This document shows positions 1-7,279 of a DNA stretch of 34,045 nucleotides, piece after piece. Under the pieces are notes generated by a model. The model had not been told where the DNA came from, ran no database searches, and saw only the letters and a program-made list of their open reading frames with translations. The stretch's first letter is position 1. Every line of letters begins with the position of its first letter. A program made the translations under genes and the position numbers. Source of the DNA: Helicobacteraceae bacterium (GTDB lineage: Bacteria; Campylobacterota; Campylobacteria; Campylobacterales; Sulfurimonadaceae); NCBI GenBank assembly GCA_015493495.1, contig WGDB01000067.1:1-34045 (forward strand), in the 5' to 3' direction.

Positions 1-623
1 TCGCACGAAACTTTGAAGAGAGTGCTATTACGATACTGCGAGCGAATAATGGACTCGAAGCCGTGGAGATGGTAAAAAAAGGTGGTATAGACCTGGTGTT
101 GATGGACATACGTATGCCTGTGATGAATGGATATGAGGCAGCTAAAGAGATTAAGAGCTTTAGTGATGTTCCTATCGTAGCCCTGACTGCTTCTGTTATG
201 GACAATGAATTTGAAAATGGTAAGCGTGAGGATTTTGATGGATATCTTCGCAAACCTGTACTACGTACATCACTCTTTAGTGCGATTGGTAAGTTTTTAA
301 GTTACGAAGAACTTACAATAGAAAATCATGAAGAGAAAGTAGCACTGCTCTCTGAAGATGCCAAACAAGATATAGAGCAGATCCTTCATGAGATGGCAAC
401 GGTAATTACACCTCTCTATGAGAGTGCCAAACGCTCAAATAAGATTACAGACATAAGAGCATTTAACGATGCAGTAGATGCTTTAGCAAACCGTTATAAG
501 CTACCTGCCTTGGAAGTTTATACCACAGAGTTGTATGAAGCTATTGATGCCTTTGATATTATGAAGATGCAAGGGCTTTTAAGAGAGTATGAACGTATAG
601 AAAAAGAGATGACCTCTCACTAA
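1..623 (+). CDS. C-terminal part of a receiver-domain signalling protein (5' truncated)
   Basis: The reading frame is already open at base 3, so the gene starts before the window and only its C-terminal ~207 residues are visible. The first ~100 residues are a CheY-like receiver. The phosphoacceptor Asp lies in LVLMDIRMPVMNG (codon at 105-107), followed by the conserved Thr in ALTAS and Lys in LRKPV. About 100 mostly helical, charged residues follow, ending at TSH; they could be a degenerate Hpt-like or output helix bundle, but no Hpt His motif is clear. A receiver placed this near the C-terminus fits a hybrid histidine kinase, though a stand-alone response regulator cannot be excluded. The receiver assignment is seen in the sequence; the hybrid-kinase call is inference. 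Confidence 0.85.
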   Translation, partial: ARNFEESAITILRANNGLEAVEMVKKGGIDLVLMDIRMPVMNGYEAAKEIKSFSDVPIVALTASVMDNEFENGKREDFDGYLRKPVLRTSLFSAIGKFLSYEELTIENHEEKVALLSEDAKQDIEQILHEMATVITPLYESAKRSNKITDIRAFNDAVDALANRYKLPALEVYTTELYEAIDAFDIMKMQGLLREYERIEKEMTSH

Positions 624-652
624 AGAGTATCTCTAAAATAAAAGGAAAATAG

Positions 653-991
653 ATGGCAATAGCAACATGGGCAATAGAAGTTAAAGATAAAAATAGTTTG
701 AACAAGATGATAGACAAGGTTCAAAAAGGGGAGATCGAAGAGATCTTTTTATGTCAACTTTCACAAGAAGGTGCGGTGATGGAAAACTTGAAAGAGGGCA
801 GTCTTATCGCTATTGTCTCGATTAAAGATAACAAACTAAAAACACCACTTATAAAGTTTGGAAAAAATGTTCTTTTGGATGATCTTGATGACAGTTATTT
901 TGATATAGACGATGAGGGTGCAGCACTTAAAGGGGTTGTCTACCCAGAGTCAGAGGATGACGAACTTAAGATGCTAGAAGGGCTCTCTTAA
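653..991 (+). CDS. Small conserved-looking hypothetical protein, 112 aa
   Basis: I do not recognise a family. The protein is acidic, soluble, and has no signal peptide or membrane segment. The N-terminus (AIATWAIEVKDKNSLNKMI) looks like an alternating strand/helix domain, and the C-terminal third is rich in Asp and Glu (LLDDLDDSYFDIDDEG). An AAAGGAAAA ribosome site precedes the ATG. It starts 30 bases after the receiver-domain gene on the same strand, so the two are probably co-transcribed and it may act in the same signalling pathway, which is inference only. Its stop overlaps the end of the convergent permease gene by 4 bases. Confidence 0.75.
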   Translation: MAIATWAIEVKDKNSLNKMIDKVQKGEIEEIFLCQLSQEGAVMENLKEGSLIAIVSIKDNKLKTPLIKFGKNVLLDDLDDSYFDIDDEGAALKGVVYPESEDDELKMLEGLS

Positions 992-1737
992 GCCACACGC
1001 TTTTTTCTGTCAAACAAGAGTACTGCTGTGACAGCACTAAAAGCACCAAAAAAGACAATAGCGTAGCCTGTTGGCAGATCGAGATAGAATGAGCTTATGA
1101 TGGCGCCTATTCCAAACAGTGAACCACTGAAGAGTGCAACGAAGTAGGGTCTAAAACGTTGCTGGACCATAGCAATAAGTGCTGGAGCGATGAGCAGGAC
1201 GAAGACGACCAAAACACCTGCTAACTGAACAGATGATGTGACTGTTACTGCCAAGAGTACAAAAAAAAGCAGTTCATTTACAAGCCCTTTGGTCCTTGGC
1301 AGCACAAACAGTAAGATCACACCTATGATAGCGTAGATGATGGTGCTGTGAATAATACTATCTGTAGAAGTAAAAAGGATATCAGTAGCGAGAAGTTCTC
1401 GAAAATGCTCCATTCCCTCAGGACTTTGACTTAAGACTAACATCACCCCACTGGCACCCAAAACATACAGCAGTCCTATAAAAGCTTCGATGTAACGTAG
1501 ACGCTGCACCGCAAAGGTAATGAGTCCTGCACCGAGCAGTGCAAAGGCTAAGGTCCAGAGGTAGAGGTGTTCTGCATGAAAAAGTCCAACACTGATAGCG
1601 GAACCGAGTGCGGCGATTTGGCCAATGGCCAGGTCGGTAAAGATGATTCCCCGCTCGATGATACGCAGTCCAAACCAGCTGTGAATGGAGACCAAAACAA
1701 CGACCAGGAATGCGACGGGAGCGAGGATCTCCATCAT
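988..1737 (-). CDS. ZnuB-like metal ABC transporter permease
   Basis: This is an inner-membrane permease of the ABC-3 family (ZnuB/MntB/TroC type), expected to move Zn2+ or Mn2+ delivered by the periplasmic binding protein encoded just upstream. The 249 residues, a normal length, are almost entirely hydrophobic with about seven to eight membrane helices. Family-type stretches include FTDLAIGQIAALGSAIS near residues 32-50 and SSVQLAGVLVVFVLLIAPAL near 167-187. The gene begins ATGATG, and the first ATG shares one base with the stop of the binding-protein gene (TAATG), so translation is probably coupled. No ATP-binding subunit gene lies in this cluster. Metal specificity cannot be read from the sequence. 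Confidence 0.88.
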   Translation of the reverse strand: MMEILAPVAFLVVVLVSIHSWFGLRIIERGIIFTDLAIGQIAALGSAISVGLFHAEHLYLWTLAFALLGAGLITFAVQRLRYIEAFIGLLYVLGASGVMLVLSQSPEGMEHFRELLATDILFTSTDSIIHSTIIYAIIGVILLFVLPRTKGLVNELLFFVLLAVTVTSSVQLAGVLVVFVLLIAPALIAMVQQRFRPYFVALFSGSLFGIGAIISSFYLDLPTGYAIVFFGAFSAVTAVLLFDRKKRVA

Positions 1738-2621
1738 TACTGTGTAATCCGCTTGATCATAGTGTCGTAGAGATGGGTCAATGTGTCCGCTTCGTGAACA
1801 GCATCGACATCATGTGGCATCAAGATCTCTTTGGCTCCTGTTTTCTCTGCAATGTATTTGGCAGTTTTTGAGCTGTGGTAGACATCCTGCAGGATCAGTT
1901 TGACATTATGGGCTTTCATGTACTTTATAAGCTCAAGGGTGTGACGTGATGAAGGGTTGATGCCCGGAAGCGGTTCGATGTTACCAACACTCACCAGACC
2001 ATAACGTTTGAGGAAATAGTTGAAAAGTTCATGATATTGTATAAGCTCTGTCCCTTTCATTGGCGCCATCTCTTTTTCCCATCGCGCCAGATTGATCTGC
2101 CACTTTTTCTCAAAGGTAGTAGCATTATTTTGATACTCAGTACTGTGATCGGGATCTATTTCAGAGAGACGCTGGGCAATAGCATTGGCCAATTTAGGCA
2201 TGACATAAGGATCAGTCACGTAGTGCGGGTTGCCCTCGGGATGAATGTCTCCATTGGCACGGCTGACTGAAGTAGGTTTGTCAATGAGGGTGAGAAACTG
2301 GCTCAGGTCTAAAAAGCCCTTGGTTCCGGGCTGTATGTGACGGTTATGCGACTGACGGATGAGTGGCGGCATCCAACCGATCTCAAGACCTCCACCGTTG
2401 ATGATGAGCAGGTCGGCACGGGAGACCTGACGGATAAGAGAGGGACGCGGTACAACGAAATGTGGATCCCAGTTGCCTTTGGCAAGTGTGACGATCTCGA
2501 CCTTGTCTCCACCGACGGTTTTTGTCAAGGCGGCGATGAACGGGTAGCTGACAGCAACATTGATCTCAGCTAAGAGCGCGCTGTTTAGTAGTAATAGAGT
2601 AAGTAGTATTTTTTTCATCAT
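1737..2621 (-). CDS. ZnuA-like periplasmic metal-binding protein
   Basis: This is a cluster A-I (ZnuA/TroA family) solute-binding protein that captures Zn2+ or Mn2+ in the periplasm. A Sec signal peptide occupies about residues 1-18 (KKILLTLLLLNSALLAE). The three expected ligand histidines are visible: H54 in WDPHFVVPRP, H133 in NPHYVTDPY and H197 in IQYHELF. An acidic residue near 271-274 (MPHDVDAV) may supply the fourth ligand. The His-rich mobile loop of many zinc-specific ZnuA proteins is absent, so Mn2+ is not excluded. Two ATGs occur in tandem, and AAGG lies 4 and 7 bases before them. The gene follows the outer-membrane protein gene by 6 bases and overlaps the permease gene by one base, which indicates one operon. 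Confidence 0.88.
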   Translation of the reverse strand: MMKKILLTLLLLNSALLAEINVAVSYPFIAALTKTVGGDKVEIVTLAKGNWDPHFVVPRPSLIRQVSRADLLIINGGGLEIGWMPPLIRQSHNRHIQPGTKGFLDLSQFLTLIDKPTSVSRANGDIHPEGNPHYVTDPYVMPKLANAIAQRLSEIDPDHSTEYQNNATTFEKKWQINLARWEKEMAPMKGTELIQYHELFNYFLKRYGLVSVGNIEPLPGINPSSRHTLELIKYMKAHNVKLILQDVYHSSKTAKYIAEKTGAKEILMPHDVDAVHEADTLTHLYDTMIKRITQ

Positions 2622-2627
2622 AAGACC

Positions 2628-3824
2628 TTAAAAAGAGTGTGCGCCATGCGAACCAATGGCGAGGTTGATTTCAAGTATAAAGGTGTCAATATCTTTATAG
2701 TTGCCAGTTGTGGTGTCTGTAAATGCGCTGTTGTGGGCATACTGCGCGCGAATACGTGAAAATTCGCTTGGATTGTACTCCAGCATGGCTGTGTAACGGT
2801 TGCGCATTTTGTCAGGATCAAGCTCCTGGCTGTCATGGAAGATGGTGTCAAAACGCAGACCTGTTCGCCAGTTTTGGTTATAGGCGTAGACAAGCTGGGA
2901 GTAGGCACCGCGTTGGGTCTCATCGACAGCAGCAAGTGTCGTGGTGTTGTCACCGCTTGTGTCACGCTGCAGCACTTCACTCTGCCAGCTGAGGTAGGAG
3001 TAACTGTCGAAGTAGTTCTTGACCAAGAGATCGGCACCGTAGACAGTGGTCTTACCGTCAAATCCATCTACTCCAATATCATCAGCTGTTTTGGTTGCAC
3101 CATGTGCAGCACTTAGACCAAAAAGTATGGTGGCATCCCTGATGTCAAAAGAGTTTTTGAGATAACCGATATAGAGTGCAGGCTCTGTTGCAGCTTTGAC
3201 CTCTGTATTACTGGTGCCATCCGTAAAGCTCTCATTAACAAAGCTTCCCTCTTTACCGCTCTGCATCACTTCGACACCGGCCATCATATACCAAGGTGTC
3301 GGTGCGAGCCACTGCAGCTGCAGTCCGATATGGTTGAGCCCTTCAGGGGTTAAAAAAGCATTGTAGACCAAGGGTGCGTCAGCAAAATCCCAGACATGCT
3401 GATGCTGCTTGTTTAGACGACCGAAACTGGACTTGAATTTTCCGCCTTTAAGCTGAAAAGACCAGGGTAGAGAGGTGGTTGTAAAGTATGCCTCCTCAAT
3501 CTCAACGCCTTCTGTATTAAAGTGAAAGACACCGTCAAGTGTGAATGCCTGGTCGACATCGGAGTGTAAAGAGAGTTCCGCGTAGTTGAGGTTTAAGCCA
3601 CTGTTAGCGTTGAACTCGTTGTATTCTGGCAGCTCAGAGCCGGCCAATGCATAGTTTTCCATCTCGTCATCACTGACACTGCGATTAACGTAAGAGCCAT
3701 CGATGATAAGAGAGACATCGGGCACAAAGGCGCTTTGGTTAAAACTGGAACTGTAGTTGGTATAGGTAGATTCTGCACTTAAGAGCAATGGCATCAAGGC
3801 CATGGTTAAAACTGTTTTTTTCAT
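2628..3824 (-). CDS. Outer-membrane beta-barrel protein of the metal-uptake cluster
   Basis: The 398-residue protein has a signal peptide (MKKTVLTMALMPLLLSAES) and then many short amphipathic, aromatic-bounded strands typical of a 14-18 strand outer-membrane barrel. It ends in LAIGSHGAHSF, with the C-terminal Phe used for BAM recognition. Porin-like motifs include ELSLHSDVDQAFTLDGVFHF and LKGGKFKSSFGRLN. There is no TonB box or plug domain and it is too short for a classical TonB-dependent receptor. His clusters (KQHQHVWDF and the GSHGAHSF tail) fit metal contact but prove nothing. Its position directly upstream of znuA-znuB-like genes suggests that it brings metal across the outer membrane (inference). 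Confidence 0.82.
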   Translation of the reverse strand: MKKTVLTMALMPLLLSAESTYTNYSSSFNQSAFVPDVSLIIDGSYVNRSVSDDEMENYALAGSELPEYNEFNANSGLNLNYAELSLHSDVDQAFTLDGVFHFNTEGVEIEEAYFTTTSLPWSFQLKGGKFKSSFGRLNKQHQHVWDFADAPLVYNAFLTPEGLNHIGLQLQWLAPTPWYMMAGVEVMQSGKEGSFVNESFTDGTSNTEVKAATEPALYIGYLKNSFDIRDATILFGLSAAHGATKTADDIGVDGFDGKTTVYGADLLVKNYFDSYSYLSWQSEVLQRDTSGDNTTTLAAVDETQRGAYSQLVYAYNQNWRTGLRFDTIFHDSQELDPDKMRNRYTAMLEYNPSEFSRIRAQYAHNSAFTDTTTGNYKDIDTFILEINLAIGSHGAHSF

Positions 3825-3837
3825 AATAATCCATTGT

Positions 3838-3859
3838 TACTACATAAAAATAGGTAGTA
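3838..3859. promoter_or_regulatory. Inverted repeat before the barrel gene, candidate operator
   Basis: TACTAC (3838-3843) and GTAGTA (3854-3859) form a perfect 6-bp inverted repeat with a 10-bp AT-rich spacer. It ends 14 bases before the ATG of the barrel gene, in a 73-bp gap after the small CxxC protein gene. It could be a regulator site, for example for a Zur/Fur-type protein, but it does not match a consensus I can cite. Chance is possible in AT-rich DNA. Confidence 0.3.
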
Positions 3860-3897
3860 TTAGTTTTGTAAATTGTTGATAATATAGGTTTGGGTAT

Positions 3898-4164
3898 TTA
3901 TGAAAAAAGGGGAGGTGCGCGCGCTGAAAATGCACTGTTTTCTTGGTATAGATAGTTTGTTTTAGGAAGATGGATCTCTTCAAAAAGGGTGGTAAGTGCT
4001 GTTAGGTCGAGTGCTTCTGTCGGAACAAGTCCATTGTCATTTTGCACCAGTGTACATATCTGACAATCACTGCTACTATGATGTGGAGCAAGTTCATGGA
4101 GACTTGTGGCAATGGTGCTGATAACAAAAAGTATCGCTATAAACGACTGTAAAGACCATTTCAT
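3898..4164 (-). CDS. Small exported His/Cys protein at the head of the metal cluster
   Basis: This 88-residue protein has an N-terminal hydrophobic helix (LQSFIAILFVISTIATS), probably a signal peptide or anchor, then HELAPHHSSSDCQICTL with four nearby His/Cys ligands (HH and CxxC), and an ARAPPLFS tail. This layout resembles small DUF2946-like proteins found beside metal-receptor genes, where His/Cys groups and an ARAPP-type end recur; the family assignment is tentative. It lies 73 bp upstream of the barrel gene on the same strand. A periplasmic metal-handling or sensing role is inferred from ligands and context only. No strong ribosome site precedes the ATG. Confidence 0.7.
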   Translation of the reverse strand: MKWSLQSFIAILFVISTIATSLHELAPHHSSSDCQICTLVQNDNGLVPTEALDLTALTTLFEEIHLPKTNYLYQENSAFSARAPPLFS

Positions 4165-4188
4165 AGAGATATTTTAACATAGAGTTGG

Positions 4189-7029
4189 TTACAAGGAGGT
4201 GACGCGATTTTTTCCGGATCGCTTAGCAGCATAGAGTGCTTGGTCTAAACGTTCAAAAAGTGTCTCTTTGGTGTCTTTTTTTCTACATCCTGTGACACCA
4301 AAACTACTGGTGATCTTACAGTCTATACCAATATCAAGTTTACTGATCTCCATACGTAGGATCTCTGCTGTTTTGATCGCATTTTCTTGGGATGTCTGTG
4401 GTAACAGCAGTAAAAACTCTTCGCCACCCCAACGTACAAAAACATCGTCGCGACGGATCTTGTGAGTGATGATATTACTAAGTAAGATAAGTACACGGTC
4501 TCCGGTGAGGTGTCCATAGTTATCATTGACCAATTTAAAGTCATCTATATCTAACAAGATAAAAGCACAGTCAGTGCCCTCTCGAGCATGAGCATCTAAG
4601 TGCTTTTGGTATATGTACTCCAGATAGCTTCTGTTGTAGGCACCGGTGAGTTTGTCATGGTTGGCCTGATACTCAAAGCGTTTGGCTTGCTGTTCTATCT
4701 CTGTGACATCTGTCATGGAGATCAAAAAGCTTTCGTTAGGAAGCTCACTCAGGTTGAGTTTCAGCACTCTTTTTTGCTGAGATGCAGCATGAATGACAAC
4801 TCCTAGAATGTCTTTGTCTTTGATGGTAGAGATACAGGGACACCCTTTTTCATCACTTTCTACCTCCTTGGCTGAGAAGTAGTGCTCCTCCTCTTCAAAA
4901 ATATCCATAACACAGTGAAACTTTTGCCTTAATTGTTCTAGACTTTTGACACCGAAAAACTCTAAAAGTGCTTTGTTGGCATGAACCATTTTAGTTTTAC
5001 GGGTCAGTAAAAAGAGGGTACTGCTGTAGTCAAGAACATTTTCCAAGGTCTCTTTTAGTGCCTGCTCATTGGCCTCTCGTTCTCGCTCTTTTGTGATATC
5101 GGTAGAAAAGATGACATAGGCATTACTTCCAAAGTAATGGGTATGATAAATCTGAGAACGTGTAGGATAGGTACTCCCATCAACTCTTCGGTGCAGGCTC
5201 TCATTAGTGACAACTTCGAGTTTCTCAAGGTATGTTCTGAGTGATTCAACCTGTTCTGTTGTGATTTCTGGATTGATGTCATAAATATCCATCTGTTGAA
5301 ACTTCTCTTTTTCAAATCCTAATGTCTCTACTGCTTTTGTGTTGACATAGAGGTACTTTAAGGTTGCAGTATCTATGACATAAACCTCATTGACTGTGTT
5401 CTCAACAAGAAAAGAGAGTTCTGCATGGCGTTCTTGCTCTTTTTTAAGTTCACTAAGATCATATATAGTTCCGACAGTACGTTCTAGTATACCCTCACTA
5501 TTAAAGTTTAGATGGGTGATGATCTTAATATATCTTGTAGTGTTATCAGCTAGGTTGAAACGGCATGTGAGTTCATAGCCAGTTTGTTTTTTACTTGCTT
5601 CATGTAAGACCTTAATGACATTTTTACGATCGTTTGGGTGAAGCCGTTTTCGGAGTAATACCATTAATACATAATAGCTTCTAAGTGGAGTTGTCTCTTC
5701 TACAACACCAAAAAGCTCTTCAGCAATACCTGAAAAATGGATGCTGTCACGAATATGGTTTTGAACAAAATAGCCGATACGTCCTATTTCTACAACAGTA
5801 TTTAAAAGTTCCTGGTTGAACTCATACTCCTTTTGTGTTGTTTTAAAAAGGTGGCTCAAAGCTCGAAAGGTACGGCTGAAATCGCTGTTAGCATGACTGT
5901 TGTGTAGCACTTTTGGACTGATGTGTTGTTCAATGTTTTCACTGAGTGCTACAAAGGTAAGGGTCTCATTGAAGAGATAGTTTTCGCCTTTATGGTGGTA
6001 AAACTCTCCATAAGTAAAAAAACCTGCGGTAGGCGCGATCTCCGCATAAGGTTCTATTTCGGTATGGATGATATCACTCATAAATCTTCGGCGTGCCATA
6101 CAGGAGTAGAGAAAAAATGTCTCTATGTTCTTTTGGGTATATTTTTGTACTTTTTGAAGGGAGTTGTGGAGTACCTGGTTAATATCTGCAAACCCGAGAG
6201 AGACCTTGTCTCCAAGACTGAGGTTTCCCGCAAAGACGAGGGACCCATCATCAAACTTTCCAACAGCAGCACGTGCATAGAAGTGTCCATTACGCTGTAA
6301 CAGCAAGGGAAATTCTATGCCGATATTTGGCAAGGCATCTTCGATCTCTTTACCAAGGTACTTGCCATAAGCTTTAGTCGCCGGCATATGGTCGATCTCG
6401 TAGACGCGGTTTTGTTTCACCTTAGTCACTGTCATGGCTTTGCCAAGGGGTTGCCACTCAAAACTATAATTGGTCTCGACTTGGAGTTTGTCTGAATTTA
6501 AACTGACACCTACTGCACCGTTGGCGATGATATTTCGTCCATATATGACATAGGTCTGTTCAAAAGTGGCGTTGTCTCCCGCCATACCGCCGGCTACAGG
6601 TGTGTCAGGTGCGATAGCATGGATACCGGAAAGATAGGCTTCACCATTAGAGGTGCCATTACTGAAGGTGATGATGAGTTTGGTACTCTCTGTGAGTATG
6701 TTTTTTACAAGTTGTTGTGCCAGATCTGTTTCTTGAGTACCTTCTACTAAAGTGGAAGAGAGTTGTGTGACTTCAAAACTGCTAAAGGCGATGACAGTAG
6801 AGTTGGTGTAGACGTTACCGGACTCTATCTCCCCATCAGTAGTAGCTCCTATTACTGTGGCAAAAGGAAGCTCTTGGTGTAAGGTATCTAGAAGTTGTTG
6901 CAGATGAGGGAGGTCATCATGAAGTGCAGTAAAAACCTGTATCAGTAAGTTTTGAGATGTTTTAAGATGCGTGAGCTGTGAGGCTTGTAAGGGCTCTGTC
7001 TTAAAAAGTGTCAATGTCTCTGTTTTCAC
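4189..7029 (-). CDS. FIST-PAS-GGDEF sensor diguanylate cyclase
   Basis: The ~946-residue protein probably senses a small ligand and makes cyclic di-GMP. It opens with a FIST N domain (about 25-215) and FIST C domain (about 215-360, with YSCMARRRFM), a ligand-sensing module. Three PAS-type domains follow (about 410-540, 545-660, 665-765) and a GGDEF domain (about 785-946). Counted from the GTG, the active-site motif is GGEEF at 868-872, a catalytically competent variant, and the inhibitory I-site RxxD is present at 859-862 (RRDD). No EAL domain or clear membrane helix is seen, so it is likely cytoplasmic. An upstream ATG at 7044 lacks a ribosome site, whereas AAGGAG at 7035-7040 sits 5 bases before the GTG at 7027-7029, so I prefer the GTG. 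It ends 24 bp upstream of the small CxxC gene on the same strand. Confidence 0.92.
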   Translation of the reverse strand: MKTETLTLFKTEPLQASQLTHLKTSQNLLIQVFTALHDDLPHLQQLLDTLHQELPFATVIGATTDGEIESGNVYTNSTVIAFSSFEVTQLSSTLVEGTQETDLAQQLVKNILTESTKLIITFSNGTSNGEAYLSGIHAIAPDTPVAGGMAGDNATFEQTYVIYGRNIIANGAVGVSLNSDKLQVETNYSFEWQPLGKAMTVTKVKQNRVYEIDHMPATKAYGKYLGKEIEDALPNIGIEFPLLLQRNGHFYARAAVGKFDDGSLVFAGNLSLGDKVSLGFADINQVLHNSLQKVQKYTQKNIETFFLYSCMARRRFMSDIIHTEIEPYAEIAPTAGFFTYGEFYHHKGENYLFNETLTFVALSENIEQHISPKVLHNSHANSDFSRTFRALSHLFKTTQKEYEFNQELLNTVVEIGRIGYFVQNHIRDSIHFSGIAEELFGVVEETTPLRSYYVLMVLLRKRLHPNDRKNVIKVLHEASKKQTGYELTCRFNLADNTTRYIKIITHLNFNSEGILERTVGTIYDLSELKKEQERHAELSFLVENTVNEVYVIDTATLKYLYVNTKAVETLGFEKEKFQQMDIYDINPEITTEQVESLRTYLEKLEVVTNESLHRRVDGSTYPTRSQIYHTHYFGSNAYVIFSTDITKEREREANEQALKETLENVLDYSSTLFLLTRKTKMVHANKALLEFFGVKSLEQLRQKFHCVMDIFEEEEHYFSAKEVESDEKGCPCISTIKDKDILGVVIHAASQQKRVLKLNLSELPNESFLISMTDVTEIEQQAKRFEYQANHDKLTGAYNRSYLEYIYQKHLDAHAREGTDCAFILLDIDDFKLVNDNYGHLTGDRVLILLSNIITHKIRRDDVFVRWGGEEFLLLLPQTSQENAIKTAEILRMEISKLDIGIDCKITSSFGVTGCRKKDTKETLFERLDQALYAAKRSGKNRVTSL

Positions 7030-7034
7030 TACTA

Positions 7035-7040
7035 CTCCTT
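7035..7040 (-). promoter_or_regulatory. Ribosome binding site that decides the FIST-GGDEF start
   Basis: On the minus strand AAGGAG lies inside the longest possible frame, three bases after an ATG at 7044. It is spaced 5 bases from the in-frame GTG at 7029. No Shine-Dalgarno sequence precedes the ATG, so the GTG is the better start. Confidence 0.6.
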
Positions 7041-7148
7041 GCATGTCAATGATTAACAGTTTTATAGTGATTAGTGTTGTTAGTATAATCTATCTAGTTT
7101 ACAATAATAAGATAACAATGTAAAATCACAAAAGTAAAATATTATTGT

Positions 7149-7194
7149 GTAACTCAGTTACTCCTTATATAGAAAAAGGTGTGGGTACTCCTTA
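7149..7194. repeat. Paired 9-bp direct repeat and short palindrome in the divergent spacer
   Basis: TACTCCTTA occurs at 7159-7167 and again at 7186-7194, 27 bp apart start to start (about 2.6 helical turns). The palindrome GTAAC-tca-GTTAC (7149-7161) overlaps the first copy. The site lies between the divergent FIST-GGDEF and barrel genes, just upstream of the barrel promoter, where a transcription factor could bind. Function is inference. Confidence 0.35.
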
Positions 7195-7203
7195 GAAAAA
7201 TCA

Positions 7204-7212
7204 TGGTATTAT
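7204..7212 (+). promoter_or_regulatory. Extended -10 promoter of the 7280 barrel gene
   Basis: TGG-TATTAT matches an extended -10 box (TGN plus TATAAT-like). Transcription would start near 7219, leaving a ~60-nt leader that is mostly occupied by the hairpin at 7225-7264. No convincing -35 box is present, which is usual for Campylobacterota promoters. Confidence 0.5.
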
Positions 7213-7224
7213 CCATTTTATTTT

Positions 7225-7264
7225 TATAGGAGCTTAAGCGGTCGGTACGATAGTCGCTCCTATA
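7225..7264 (+). promoter_or_regulatory. Leader hairpin upstream of the barrel gene
   Basis: TATAGGAGC (7225-7233) pairs perfectly with GCTCCTATA (7256-7264), giving a 9-bp stem and a 22-base loop. It lies within the predicted 5' leader, starting about 5 bases after the inferred transcription start and ending 15 bases before the ATG. No T-run follows, so it is not a standard terminator. It may stabilise the mRNA or control translation. The loop contains the palindrome-like CGGTCGGTACGA. Confidence 0.5.
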
Positions 7265-7279
7265 CTTTAGGTACATATT

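Noticed and set aside
2337-2573. Plus-strand open frame inside the ZnuA-like gene
   Set aside because: It is antisense to a clear gene, with no family motifs and atypical composition. It is a shadow frame.
5923-6300. 125-codon plus-strand frame inside the FIST-GGDEF gene
   Set aside because: It lies wholly antisense to the FIST domain and shows no motif or ribosome site.
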